Source: Elusimicrobiota bacterium | GTDB taxonomy: Bacteria; Elusimicrobiota; Elusimicrobia; FEN-1173 | Assembly (NCBI GenBank): GCA_016715645.1 | Contig: JADJZR010000011.1 | Location: forward strand, 75,672-139,671 | Reading direction: 5' to 3' | DNA: 64,000 nt | In this document: positions 8,058-16,965 of the stretch, one piece after another | Layout: each line of letters begins with the position of its first letter | Numbering within the stretch: the first letter of the stretch is position 1 | Position numbers and translations under genes: made by a program | Notes under the pieces: model-generated | What the model saw: the letters and a program-made list of their open reading frames with translations, nothing else | Database searches by the model: none | Told to the model about the DNA's origin: nothing

Positions 8058-8995
8058 AAAAGGGCCATTATTTGGTGACCGGCGGGGCCGGGTTTCTGGG
8101 ATCCCATTTGTGCGACGCGCTGTTGAACCGGGGCCACCGGGTGACCTGTGTGGATAATTTTTTGACAGGTTCCCCCTCCAACATCGCCCATCTGGCCGGA
8201 CACGAACGGTTTCGATTTATCAAACACGACGTGTCCCAAGACCTCTATTTGCCGGACGTCGTTGACGGCGTTCTTCATTTCGCCAGCCCGGCTTCGCCCC
8301 GGGACTATTTGGAATTTCCCATTCAGACGCTCAAGGTGGGTTCGTTGGGCACTCATAAAATGTTGGGCCTGGCCAAAGCCAAAAAAGCCCGGTTTCTGCT
8401 GGCGTCCACATCGGAAGTGTACGGCGATCCCCAGGTTCATCCTCAGAAAGAAACCTATTGGGGCCACGTGAATCCCGTGGGCCCCCGGGGCGTCTACGAC
8501 GAAGCCAAACGGTTCGCGGAGGCGATGGCCATGGCGTACCACCGCAATCACGGCGTGCGGGTTCGGATCGTGCGCATTTTCAACACCTACGGCCCGCGCA
8601 TGCGAAAAAACGATGGCCGCGCCGTTCCGGAATTCATTACCGCCGCCCTCGCCCGCAAACCGATCACGGTGTTCGGCGACGGGAGCCAAACACGATCGCT
8701 GTGTTATGTGGACGACGAAGTGGACGGACTGTTGCGGCTTCTATTTTCTTCCCACACAGGGCCCATGAACATCGGCAACCCGAACGAATACTCGGTGTTG
8801 GAATTGGCCGAGCGGATCAAAAAACTAACCCGCACGTCGAGCCCGATTGTGCGGCGGCCCCTGCCGGTGGACGATCCCAAAGTTCGACAACCGGACATTT
8901 CCTTTGCCCGTCGAGCCCTGCGGTGGGAACCTCACGTCGGGCTCGACGACGGTCTTCGCCGAACCATCGCCTGGTTTCGTGAAACAAAAAATTAA
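8054..8995 (+). CDS. NAD-dependent sugar-nucleotide decarboxylase/epimerase, UDP-xylose synthase-like
   Basis: 313 residues of extended short-chain dehydrogenase type. The Rossmann motif is VTGGAGFLGSHL at residues 7-18. Ser/Thr catalytic segment: LLASTSEVYGDP. The YDEAK motif is the catalytic Tyr-X3-Lys, and RIFNTYGPRM and QTRSLCYVDD are the substrate-binding segments. The FASPASPRDY and GPRGVYDEAKR sequences are those of UDP-glucuronate decarboxylase (UXS) rather than UDP-glucose 4-epimerase. UXS converts UDP-glucuronate to UDP-xylose for cell-surface glycans. It starts at an ATG overlapping the upstream stop (ATGA) and runs 17 bases into the cyclase gene. Confidence 0.88.
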   Translation: MKKGHYLVTGGAGFLGSHLCDALLNRGHRVTCVDNFLTGSPSNIAHLAGHERFRFIKHDVSQDLYLPDVVDGVLHFASPASPRDYLEFPIQTLKVGSLGTHKMLGLAKAKKARFLLASTSEVYGDPQVHPQKETYWGHVNPVGPRGVYDEAKRFAEAMAMAYHRNHGVRVRIVRIFNTYGPRMRKNDGRAVPEFITAALARKPITVFGDGSQTRSLCYVDDEVDGLLRLLFSSHTGPMNIGNPNEYSVLELAERIKKLTRTSSPIVRRPLPVDDPKVRQPDISFARRALRWEPHVGLDDGLRRTIAWFRETKN

Positions 8996-11003
8996 GTTTC
9001 GAACCACCGCCGTTCTTCTTCTCTTCAATCTGTTGGTGGCGTTGGGCGTATTCGCCGTTCATCGCGGGCCGGTGATATCCAATCTGGAAAACGCTTTCGT
9101 GGACCTGCGTTACTGGTTGCGGGGTGTGGCCGCGCCCGACCCCCGGGTGTGCATTGTGGCCATCGACAACCCCTCGATCCGAGAGTTGGGCCTGTTTCCC
9201 TGGCCGCGGCGCCGGCATGCCCAGCTGATCGACACGCTCACCTCGGCCGGGGCTCACTCCATCGCCTTCGACCTCTTTTTTAGCGAACGGGATCCGGACC
9301 ATCCCGCCGACGACGCCGTGTTGGGCCAAGCGGCGTCGTCCAGCGGCCGAGTGGTGTTCGCCGGGATGTTTAACCGATCGACCGATGGCCAGCCGGCCGA
9401 CCCCGTTTTGCCCGTGCTCGATTTGCAACACGACAACGTGGGTGTGGGCTTGGTTAATATTTTCCCCGAAAAAGACGGCGCTACCCGCCGAGCGCCGCTG
9501 TGGGTGCGTCACAACGACGCCTTTATCCCATCCTTTGCGCTGGCGGCCTGGTCCGCGGCGGAAGGCAAACCGCCCGAAGACTGGGTGGCCCGTTCCCATC
9601 CGCCCATTGACGGTTCGTCTGCCTGGAACGAAGCCTGCATCAATTACACGTACTGGCGTGACGACGAAAAAACGCGGTCTCCGTTTCCCTACTACTCCTA
9701 CGTCGATGTGATCACCGGTCGAGTCGCGCCCTCCACGTTTGCGGGGCGCATCGTTTTGGTGGGGGCGACGGCGCCGGGTCTTTACGATGCCAAGTCGGCG
9801 CCGGGCGCGCCGGTTATCTACGGCATCGAAATTCACGCCAACGTCTTGAACAATATCTTGCGCAATAATTTCTTAAAAGCGCAGGCCACGTCCGGACCTG
9901 TTTTGTGGAGCATCCTGTCGCTGTTTGCGGTCGCGGCGTGGTTGTTGATGTCCCGGTCGTCGAGCTTTGTGGGCGGGGCCTCGGCGGTGGCGGTGCTCGT
10001 GGGCTATTTTTACGTGTGTCATTTGGCGTTTCGGCAAGACGTGTGGCTTCCCTACGCGGCCCCCATGACGACCTTCTTGTTGGCTTACTTCAGCGGGTTG
10101 GGGTATCGGCTGTTTGTGGCGGACCGTGATCGAGAAAAAATTAAAAACACCTGGTCGCGGTATATGTCGCCCAAATTGGTGGACCTGCTGGTGGAAGGCC
10201 AAACAGTGCCCACCGCGGGACACCGGGAGGTGACCGTCTTTTTCTCGGATTTGGCCAAGTTCACGTCCCTGTCGGAACAACTGCCCCCGTCGGAACTGGT
10301 GGAATTGTTGAACCTTTATTTTTCCATGATGACCGACATCCTGTTTAAATACGACATCACCTTTGATAAATACATTGGCGACGCGATCATGGGGTACGGC
10401 AACGCGCCCCTGGACCAGCCCGACCACGCCGCCCAGGCTTGCCGGGCCGCCTTGGCCCAGCGAGCGGCTCTTCCGGCCCTGAACAAAAAGTTTGGCGAAC
10501 GGGGTTGGCCGGCCCTTCGGTTTCGGGTGGGTTTGCATACGGGCATGGCGCTGTATGGGGATTTAGGTTCTTACACCCGCTCAAATTATACGGTCATGGG
10601 CGATACGGTGAATCTGGCGTCGCGTTTGGAAGGCGTCAACAAATTGTTCGGAACGAATCTGATTATGTCGGAAACAACCTTTGCGTCGGCGCAAAAGGCT
10701 GTGGAGGGCCGTGAGTTGGACTTTTTGCGGGTGGAAGGGAAAAAACAACCCATTCGGGTTTATGAATTGCTGGCTTTAAAAGACGATTGCACGCCTGCCC
10801 AGCGGCACGGATTCACCATTTTCGCCGACGCGTTGCGGTTGTATCGAGAGAGACGCTTTGAGTTGGCTCGGGCTGAATTTGTTCGGGCCCGAGAGGTCTT
10901 GCCGGAAGACCGTCCGTCGGTTCTCTATGTGGACCGATGCGACCATTTTTTGGCCCCCCCTCCGGCGGATTGGGACGGGGTGTACGTGATGACATCGAAG
11001 TGA
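8979..11003 (+). CDS. CHASE2-domain class III adenylate/guanylate cyclase
   Basis: 674 residues from a GTG inside the end of the UXS gene; the frame is open further upstream, but homology begins here. One N-terminal transmembrane helix (about 8-26) leads into an extracytoplasmic CHASE2 sensor (about 30-300, with VCIVAIDNPSIRELG and HSIAFDLFFSERDPD). Two to three helices follow (about 305-385), then a cytosolic class III cyclase domain (about 410-590). Catalytic residues are visible: FFSDLAKF (metal Asp), FDKYIGDAIMG (base-selecting Lys and second metal Asp), and VMGDTVNLASRLEG (Asp, Asn and Arg of the active site). Lys and Asp at the base-contact positions favour ATP over GTP. A short helical tail closes the protein. 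The ligand is unknown, and no CRP-type receptor gene is seen in this window. Confidence 0.93.
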   Translation: MKQKIKFRTTAVLLLFNLLVALGVFAVHRGPVISNLENAFVDLRYWLRGVAAPDPRVCIVAIDNPSIRELGLFPWPRRRHAQLIDTLTSAGAHSIAFDLFFSERDPDHPADDAVLGQAASSSGRVVFAGMFNRSTDGQPADPVLPVLDLQHDNVGVGLVNIFPEKDGATRRAPLWVRHNDAFIPSFALAAWSAAEGKPPEDWVARSHPPIDGSSAWNEACINYTYWRDDEKTRSPFPYYSYVDVITGRVAPSTFAGRIVLVGATAPGLYDAKSAPGAPVIYGIEIHANVLNNILRNNFLKAQATSGPVLWSILSLFAVAAWLLMSRSSSFVGGASAVAVLVGYFYVCHLAFRQDVWLPYAAPMTTFLLAYFSGLGYRLFVADRDREKIKNTWSRYMSPKLVDLLVEGQTVPTAGHREVTVFFSDLAKFTSLSEQLPPSELVELLNLYFSMMTDILFKYDITFDKYIGDAIMGYGNAPLDQPDHAAQACRAALAQRAALPALNKKFGERGWPALRFRVGLHTGMALYGDLGSYTRSNYTVMGDTVNLASRLEGVNKLFGTNLIMSETTFASAQKAVEGRELDFLRVEGKKQPIRVYELLALKDDCTPAQRHGFTIFADALRLYRERRFELARAEFVRAREVLPEDRPSVLYVDRCDHFLAPPPADWDGVYVMTSK

Positions 11004-11974
11004 TGTCCCTCTCCCTAGGGTCGGTTAAAGAAAAACGCTTATTGGTGGCCTGTTCCGGCGGGCCCGATTCCATGGCTCTCCTGGATGCCGCGGACAACTG
11101 GCGCAAAGAGGGCGGCACGTACGTCGCGGTGGCCCACATTAACCACGGTTTACGAGGAAGAGATTCCGCGGACGACGCGGCGTTTGTCCGGGCTCAAGCC
11201 CGGCGACGGGCGTTACCGGCGGCGGTGGTGTCGGTTCCGGTCCGGGCCTGGGCCCGCCGACGTGGGCGGGGCCTTGAAGACGCGGCCCGGGAACTCCGCT
11301 ACACCGCGTTGGCTCGGTTGGCGCGCCGGTTTCGTTGTCCGGCGGTGGCCACGGCCCATACGCTGGACGATCAAGTGGAAACGGTGTTTCTTAACCTGTT
11401 GCGCGGCACCGGTCCGGGGGGACTGGCGGCTATGGCCGAACGCGGGCCCTGGCCCGTTCCTGTAAAAGGGACCGCCCCGGTTCTCCTCCGGCCGTTTTTG
11501 GCCGTTCGCAAATCTGTTCTTGTCCGCTATTTAGCCGATCGGGGGCTTGGGTTTCGCAGGGACATCACCAACGACCAACCGATCTTTTTGCGCAACCGGC
11601 TTCGGCCGGTGCTTCGATCCTGGGACCGGCTTCGGCCGGGATTTTTCGAGCGGGTGGCCCAAACCGCCCGGCTGGTTCGCGACGAAGAGGATTTTTGGCG
11701 CGGCCGGCTTGGTTTGCGACGGAAAGAGCTTCTTGGCCGTCTTGATCGGGCCTCATTTTTACGGTATCATGTAGCCGAACAAAGGCGTCGGTTACGGCAC
11801 CGGTTCGGGCTGTCCCGCTTTGACGTGGTGGAACGGGTTCGACGGTTCTGCGCGGACGCGGCCCCGGGTCCTCTGGACGTCCCCGGCGGGCGGGTAACCA
11901 AAACCGGGCGTTTCCTCCTTTTTTGTCAGCGTCAAAAGCAATCCAACGGTATTTCCAAAAAGGCGGTCCTATGA
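11003..11974 (+). CDS. tilS: tRNA(Ile)-lysidine synthetase
   Basis: 323 residues. TilS attaches lysine to the wobble C34 of tRNA-Ile(CAU) so that it reads AUA. The PP-loop is ACSGGPDSMALLDAA at about residues 14-28, followed by VAHINHGLRGRDS, LEDAARELRYTAL, and ATAHTLDDQVETVFLNLLRG, all standard TilS N-domain motifs. The C-terminal part is short and Arg-rich, so this resembles the compact forms known from Aquifex rather than the 430-aa enterobacterial type. It begins at ATG 11003, overlapping the cyclase stop as TGATG, and ends in an ATGA overlap with ftsH. tilS-ftsH order is widespread in bacteria. Confidence 0.95.
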   Translation: MSLSLGSVKEKRLLVACSGGPDSMALLDAADNWRKEGGTYVAVAHINHGLRGRDSADDAAFVRAQARRRALPAAVVSVPVRAWARRRGRGLEDAARELRYTALARLARRFRCPAVATAHTLDDQVETVFLNLLRGTGPGGLAAMAERGPWPVPVKGTAPVLLRPFLAVRKSVLVRYLADRGLGFRRDITNDQPIFLRNRLRPVLRSWDRLRPGFFERVAQTARLVRDEEDFWRGRLGLRRKELLGRLDRASFLRYHVAEQRRRLRHRFGLSRFDVVERVRRFCADAAPGPLDVPGGRVTKTGRFLLFCQRQKQSNGISKKAVL

Positions 11975-13863
11975 AAGGCAACGGTCGCAATGTCATACTC
12001 TGGCTCCTGATTTTTTCGGGCGTCTTATTTTTTATTCAAAGCCTTCGCACGGCCCGGGTCGCCGAAAAAGAAATCCCCTACTCTTCCTTTAAAGCCGCAT
12101 TGCGCGATAACCGCATTGAAGAAGTCCGCGTGGGCGGAGAACTGTTGCGGGGCAAATTGAAATCCGAGGACGGCAAATCGGTTTTGTTCCGCACAATTCC
12201 TCTCAACGACCCCAAGCTGGTGGAAGATTTGGAATCCCACGGGGTGAAACAGTTCGCGGGAGAGCCTCAACGGGGGTGGGTGAACTCGGTGTTGGTCAAC
12301 TTGTTGTGGATCGGGGTGTTTTTCTTTTTGTGGTGGTTTGTGGTGGTTCGCCAGATGCAGGGGGGCGGCAAACAGGCCATGGCCTTCGGCCGGTCGAAAG
12401 CGAAACTTCAGTCGGGTAAAAAACAAAAAGTGACCTTCGCCGACGTGGCCGGATGCGACGAGGCCAAAGAAGAGCTTCAAGAAATCATCGAGTTCTTGAA
12501 GGATCCGGCCAAATTCCAGAAGTTGGGCGGCAAAATTCCCAAGGGAGTGCTGTTGTTCGGATCGCCCGGAACGGGAAAAACCCTTCTGGCCAAGGCGGTG
12601 GCGGGGGAAGCAGGGGTTCCTTTTTTTTCCAGTTCCGGATCGGACTTTGTGGAAATGTTCGTGGGCGTTGGGGCTTCCCGAGTGAGGGACCTGTTCGAAC
12701 AGGGCCGCAAAAACGCGCCGTGCCTCTTGTTTGTGGACGAAATCGACGCGGTGGGCCGCCAGCGGTTTGCGGGCATCGGCGGTGGACACGACGAACGGGA
12801 ACAGACCTTAAACCAGCTGTTGGTGGAAATGGACGGTTTCGATACGAAAGAAGGGGTGATTTTGATCGCCGCCACCAACCGGCCGGACGTGTTGGACCCG
12901 GCGTTGCTACGCCCGGGCCGGTTCGATCGGCAGGTGTCGGTGCCCATGCCGGACTTGAAAGGCCGCGAGCAGGTGTTGGCGGTGCACGCCAAGGGGGTCA
13001 AATTGTCGTCCGGTGTGGACCTGACGGTGATCGCCCGGCGCACGCCGGGGTTTACGGGCGCGGACTTGGCCAATCTGGTCAATGAAGGGGCGTTGTTGGC
13101 GGCGCGCCGCAACAAAAAATCCGTGGACATGAAAGAACTGGAAGAGGCCATCGACCGGGTGATCGCCGGACCGGAACGCAAAAGCCGCATGATGAGCGAA
13201 AAAGAAAAAGAAGTCATTGCCTATCATGAGTCGGGCCACACGTTGGTGGCCAAGAAATTGCCCACCACCGACCCGGTCCACAAAGTATCCATTATCCCAC
13301 GGGGGCCGGCCCTGGGCTATACGCTCCAATTGCCGACGGAAGACCGTTACCTGACGACCAAATCGGAAATTTTGAACCGGCTTTGCGTGTTGCTGGGCGG
13401 GCGCATGGCCGAACAGTTGGTCTTTAACGAAGTCACAACAGGCGCTCAAGACGATCTATCGAAGGCCACCCAAATTGCCCACAAGGTCGTCTGCGAGTAC
13501 GGAATGTCGGAACGGTTGGGCCCGATCACGTATCGTAAAAAGTCGGAAGAACTGTTTCTGGGACGGGAACTGGGGGAAGGCCAAAACTATTCCGACCAAA
13601 CGGCCCAAATAATTGATGAAGAAGTGAAACGTTTAATCGCCGAGGCCCAAGAGCGGGTGAAAAAGATTCTGACCGATCATCGGGCGGCCCTGGACACCCT
13701 GGCCAAAAGGCTGATCGAAAAAGAAGTGTTGAACGGTGAAGAAATCAACGCCATCGTTGACGGTGGTGGGCCCGAGAGAGTTCAAACGGCGGCCGTGCCG
13801 CCTGTTTCGCCCGATCCGGGCGGTGCGGCCCCGGGGTTTGTGCCGGCCCCCAGCCCGGCTTAA
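11971..13863 (+). CDS. ftsH: ATP-dependent zinc metalloprotease FtsH
   Basis: 630 residues, the usual size. Two transmembrane helices (about 8-24 and 104-125) flank a small periplasmic domain. The AAA module has Walker A GSPGTGKT at 197-204, Walker B CLLFVDEID near 251-259, and the second region of homology ATNRPDVLDPALLRPGRFDR. The zinc site is HESGH at 419-423, with a distal Asp in GAQDDLSKA. The C-terminal tail is Pro/Ala-rich. FtsH forms membrane hexamers that degrade damaged or regulatory membrane proteins, and works on substrates handled by YidC, whose gene lies in the 45-47 kb cluster. ATG 11971 overlaps the tilS stop. Confidence 0.98.
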   Translation: MKGNGRNVILWLLIFSGVLFFIQSLRTARVAEKEIPYSSFKAALRDNRIEEVRVGGELLRGKLKSEDGKSVLFRTIPLNDPKLVEDLESHGVKQFAGEPQRGWVNSVLVNLLWIGVFFFLWWFVVVRQMQGGGKQAMAFGRSKAKLQSGKKQKVTFADVAGCDEAKEELQEIIEFLKDPAKFQKLGGKIPKGVLLFGSPGTGKTLLAKAVAGEAGVPFFSSSGSDFVEMFVGVGASRVRDLFEQGRKNAPCLLFVDEIDAVGRQRFAGIGGGHDEREQTLNQLLVEMDGFDTKEGVILIAATNRPDVLDPALLRPGRFDRQVSVPMPDLKGREQVLAVHAKGVKLSSGVDLTVIARRTPGFTGADLANLVNEGALLAARRNKKSVDMKELEEAIDRVIAGPERKSRMMSEKEKEVIAYHESGHTLVAKKLPTTDPVHKVSIIPRGPALGYTLQLPTEDRYLTTKSEILNRLCVLLGGRMAEQLVFNEVTTGAQDDLSKATQIAHKVVCEYGMSERLGPITYRKKSEELFLGRELGEGQNYSDQTAQIIDEEVKRLIAEAQERVKKILTDHRAALDTLAKRLIEKEVLNGEEINAIVDGGGPERVQTAAVPPVSPDPGGAAPGFVPAPSPA

Positions 13864-13894
13864 CGGGTTCGTCCGCAACGTCGAAAGGGTGGCC

Positions 13895-14758
13895 GTGAAT
13901 CCGGGGGGCGATCAAACGCGCGGACGGACTCCGTTGGATTTTTCCCGGGGGCCCTTGTTGATGGGCATTTTAAACGTGACCCCCGACTCGTTTTATGACG
14001 GGGGTCGTTACGACCAGGTGGACCGAGCCCTGGCCCGGGCGCAGACGTTGGTGGAAGAGGGGGCGGCTCTCATTGATGTGGGGGGCGAATCCACCCGGCC
14101 GGGGTCCGACCCGGTGGCCTTGGACGTGGAACTCAAGCGGGTGATCCCGGTGATTCAAACCCTTTCCCACCGACTGCCTTCCGTTCGATTGTCCGTTGAC
14201 ACCACGAAAGCCGAAGTGGCCCGCCAGGCGTTGGAAGAGGGCGCGTTCATGGTCAACGACGTGTCGGCGTTGGGCGATCCGTGGATGCCCGTGGTGGTGC
14301 GCGACCACGCCGCGCCGGTGGTGTTGATGCACCGTTTAGGGCACTCCCGCACCATGCAAGACGCGCCGGTTTACGGAGACGTGGTCAACGACCTTCTCGC
14401 TTTTTTTGACGAGCGGATCGCGTTTGCCGCGGCCCGGGGGATCCGCCGCGATCGGTTGTGGTTAGACCCGGGGATCGGGTTCGGTAAAACCACCCGGCAC
14501 AACCTCGAGATTTTGCGCCGGCTCGACGCGTTCAAGAAGTTTCAACTTCCCCTGGTGGTGGGGGTTTCGCGCAAATCGTTTATCGGGCGTGTTTTGGGAA
14601 GCGAAGCCCAGCCGTTACCGCCGGAGCTGAGGGGAGAAGGAACCTTGGCCGCCCATCTGTGGGCGGCGGCCCATGGCGCCGACGTGTTGCGCGTGCACGA
14701 CGTGTCCGCCACGGCACGGGCGATTCGAACGTGGCAGGCCTTGGCATCCCATGAATAG
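13895..14758 (+). CDS. folP: Dihydropteroate synthase
   Basis: 287 residues in the TIM-barrel DHPS family, which joins p-aminobenzoate to dihydropterin pyrophosphate for folate. Motifs run in order: MGILNVTPDSFYDGG, LIDVGGESTRPG, MVNDVSALGD, VLMHRLG, LWLDPGIGFGKT, VVGVSRKSF and RVHDV near the end. The start is a choice between GTG 13889 and GTG 13895; I chose the second because a GAAAGG run lies just before it. An ORF start further upstream would overlap ftsH by over 100 bases and is not supported by homology. nadB follows 16 bases later. Confidence 0.95.
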   Translation: MNPGGDQTRGRTPLDFSRGPLLMGILNVTPDSFYDGGRYDQVDRALARAQTLVEEGAALIDVGGESTRPGSDPVALDVELKRVIPVIQTLSHRLPSVRLSVDTTKAEVARQALEEGAFMVNDVSALGDPWMPVVVRDHAAPVVLMHRLGHSRTMQDAPVYGDVVNDLLAFFDERIAFAAARGIRRDRLWLDPGIGFGKTTRHNLEILRRLDAFKKFQLPLVVGVSRKSFIGRVLGSEAQPLPPELRGEGTLAAHLWAAAHGADVLRVHDVSATARAIRTWQALASHE

Positions 14759-14774
14759 GCGCGGAGGAAACAAA

Positions 14775-16373
14775 ATGCCCAAATCGTTGTCTTCAGATTT
14801 TCTCATTATCGGATCGGGCATTGCCGGACTATCGCTGGCGTTGAAAGCGTCCCGGCACGGCACGGTGCGGTTGGTGACCAAACGGCAGTTGTCGGAATCG
14901 GCCACGGACTACGCCCAGGGCGGTTTAGCGGCGGTGTTTTCCCAGGACGATTCCATCGAAGCCCACGTGCGCGACACGCTGGCGGCCGGGGCCGAGTTGT
15001 CGGACGAAAAAATTGTTCGCGCGGTGGTGTCCCAGGCCCCGGCGCGGGTCCAGGACCTGATTGACTGGGGCGTTCATTTTACGTCGTCCGACGCCGTGGA
15101 CGCCGAACACCCGCCCTACCAGCTGGGACTGGAAGGGGGCCATTCCCGTCGGCGCATTTTGCACGTGGGCGATTACACGGGCCACGCGGTGGAACAGGTG
15201 TTGGTGGAACAGGTTCGGCAAAACCCTCGGATTGTGGTTCATGAATTTCACGCCGCCGTGGATCTCCTGACCCGTCGGCGATTGGGATTGAAAGGGGGGG
15301 CCAACGCCTGTGGCGGGGCGTATGTGTTGGATGTGGAATCGGGTGCGGTTCAAACTTTCCTGGCCCGGGCCACGGCGTTGGCCACGGGCGGAGCGGGGAA
15401 AATTTACCTTTACACGTCTAACCCCGACATCGCCACGGGCGACGGGATGGCCATGGCGTTTCGCGCCGGGGCGCGGTTGGCGAACATGGAATTCGTTCAG
15501 TTTCATCCCACGTGTTTGTTCCATCCCAAAGCCAAAAACTTTTTGATCAGCGAAGCTCTGCGGGGGGAAGGAGCGGTGTTAAAAAATCGCGCCGGCCAGC
15601 GGTTCGCCAAAAAATACGATCCCCGCGGCGAGCTCGCGCCCCGGGACATCGTGGCCCGGGCCATCGACGCCGAACTGAAACGGACCGGCGACGAATGCGT
15701 GTTTTTGGACATCAGCCATCGGGGCGGGGACTATTTGCGACGACGGTTTCCAAAAATATTTGAGAAATGTTTGTCGTTCGGCATCGATATTTCGGCGCAA
15801 CCGATCCCGGTGGTTCCGGCGGCGCACTATTTTTGCGGCGGGGTGGTGACCGACATACGGGGCGCCACGGGGTTACCTCGCTTATCGGCGGTGGGCGAAG
15901 TGGCGTGCACGGGCTTGCACGGCGCCAACCGGCTGGCGTCCAATTCGTTGCCGGAAGCCCTGGTGTTTGCCCACGCGGTGGCCGAGGCGTGGAAAGACAT
16001 GGCGCGGGCGGACTTTCCGTTGTCGCCTCGAGACGTGCCGGCCTGGAACCCGGGCCGGGCGCGCAATCCGGACGAGCAAGTGGTGATCCGCCAGGTCTGG
16101 GAAGAAATCCGCCGGTTCATGTGGAACTACGTGGGCATTGTGCGCACCACCAAACGGCTGGAACGGGCCCTGAGCCGGATCCTGTTGCTGAAGAAAGAAA
16201 TTCAAGACTACTATTGGAACTTTTTGGTGACGCCGGACCTGCTGGAACTGCGTAACATCGCCGTGGTGGCCGAACAGGTGATTCAGGCGGCCCTGGCGCG
16301 GCACGAATCCCGGGGCCTTCATTTCACGCTCGATTACCCCCGGCGAGCCGTTCGGCGGAGGTCGCGCCCATGA
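14775..16373 (+). CDS. nadB: L-aspartate oxidase
   Basis: 532 residues. NadB oxidises L-aspartate to iminoaspartate with FAD, the first step of de novo NAD synthesis. The dinucleotide fold is DFLIIGSGIAGLSLALKA near residues 8-25, followed by YAQGGLAAVF (the succinate-dehydrogenase/fumarate-reductase flavoprotein signature), MEFVQFHPTCLF, the LAPRDIVARAID catalytic helix, and LHGANRLASNSLPEALVF. The C-terminal helical domain (about 415-532) carries the Arg-rich region typical of the family. An excellent GGAGG lies six bases upstream of ATG 14775. The stop overlaps the next gene as ATGA. nadA and nadC are not in the window. Confidence 0.97.
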   Translation: MPKSLSSDFLIIGSGIAGLSLALKASRHGTVRLVTKRQLSESATDYAQGGLAAVFSQDDSIEAHVRDTLAAGAELSDEKIVRAVVSQAPARVQDLIDWGVHFTSSDAVDAEHPPYQLGLEGGHSRRRILHVGDYTGHAVEQVLVEQVRQNPRIVVHEFHAAVDLLTRRRLGLKGGANACGGAYVLDVESGAVQTFLARATALATGGAGKIYLYTSNPDIATGDGMAMAFRAGARLANMEFVQFHPTCLFHPKAKNFLISEALRGEGAVLKNRAGQRFAKKYDPRGELAPRDIVARAIDAELKRTGDECVFLDISHRGGDYLRRRFPKIFEKCLSFGIDISAQPIPVVPAAHYFCGGVVTDIRGATGLPRLSAVGEVACTGLHGANRLASNSLPEALVFAHAVAEAWKDMARADFPLSPRDVPAWNPGRARNPDEQVVIRQVWEEIRRFMWNYVGIVRTTKRLERALSRILLLKKEIQDYYWNFLVTPDLLELRNIAVVAEQVIQAALARHESRGLHFTLDYPRRAVRRRSRP

Positions 16374-16924
16374 CGGACCCGCGGTTGGCCAAAACATTGG
16401 CGGCCATCGACGCCGCAAACGCTGTTGATCCGCGGCGGACAGCTGACGGAAAACCCGTGGAAGTGGACCATTCCGAACGGTTGACCCGCTGGGTGGAACG
16501 GTTGTGTCCGACCCCGTCGGACGCTCTTCGTATCGCGGCCCAGGGCCAACACATCGAGCGGTGGACGTCACCGCGGGCCGCGTTCCCGGACGGGCGGGCC
16601 GGCTACCTTCGTTGGCGTGAAGAGTTAAAAAAGTTTCACGCCCGTCGGGTGGGTGACATCATGCGGGAGGCCGGGTATGGGGCTGAGGCTGTGGCGCGGG
16701 TCACGGAGTTAATCACGAAAGCCGCTCACCGGGCCGGCGACGCGGAAGGACAAGCGTTGGAAGACGGCCTGTGTTTGGTTTTTTTGGAAACCCAATACCG
16801 CGACCTGGCCGCCAAAACCCCGAAAGAAAAAATGGATGACATTGTCCATAAAACGTTGCGCAAAATGTCACCAATCGCCAAACACCACGCCGCGGCGTTA
16901 ACCTCCGAGCAAGCCTGTTCGTAG
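16370..16924 (+). CDS. DUF4202 family protein
   Basis: 184 residues matching the DUF4202 pattern: AAIDAANAVDP near the start, then HSERLTRWVERL, IAAQGQHIERWTSPRA, GYLRWREELKKFHARR, and LEDGLCLVFLETQYRDL followed by a KMDDIVHKTLRKMS-type helix. The family is soluble, all-helical, and keeps several His residues in an HD-like arrangement, but its reaction is not established. It starts in an ATGA overlap with nadB, so the two are probably translated together. DUF4202 genes in other bacteria occur near sulfur or amino-acid metabolism genes; here the only clear partner is NAD synthesis. Confidence 0.9.
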   Translation: MTDPRLAKTLAAIDAANAVDPRRTADGKPVEVDHSERLTRWVERLCPTPSDALRIAAQGQHIERWTSPRAAFPDGRAGYLRWREELKKFHARRVGDIMREAGYGAEAVARVTELITKAAHRAGDAEGQALEDGLCLVFLETQYRDLAAKTPKEKMDDIVHKTLRKMSPIAKHHAAALTSEQACS

Positions 16925-16953
16925 AATACGGGTCTGCCCACGGAACAAAATGG

Positions 16954-16965
16954 TAGACTGACCTT
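16954..16965 (+). promoter_or_regulatory. -10-like hexamer directly upstream of rnr (leaderless candidate)
   Basis: TAGACT at 16954-16959 lies exactly six bases before the rnr ATG, and there is no Shine-Dalgarno in the 40-base gap. No convincing -35 box is visible. The spacing repeats what is seen at several other genes in this window. Confidence 0.4.
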
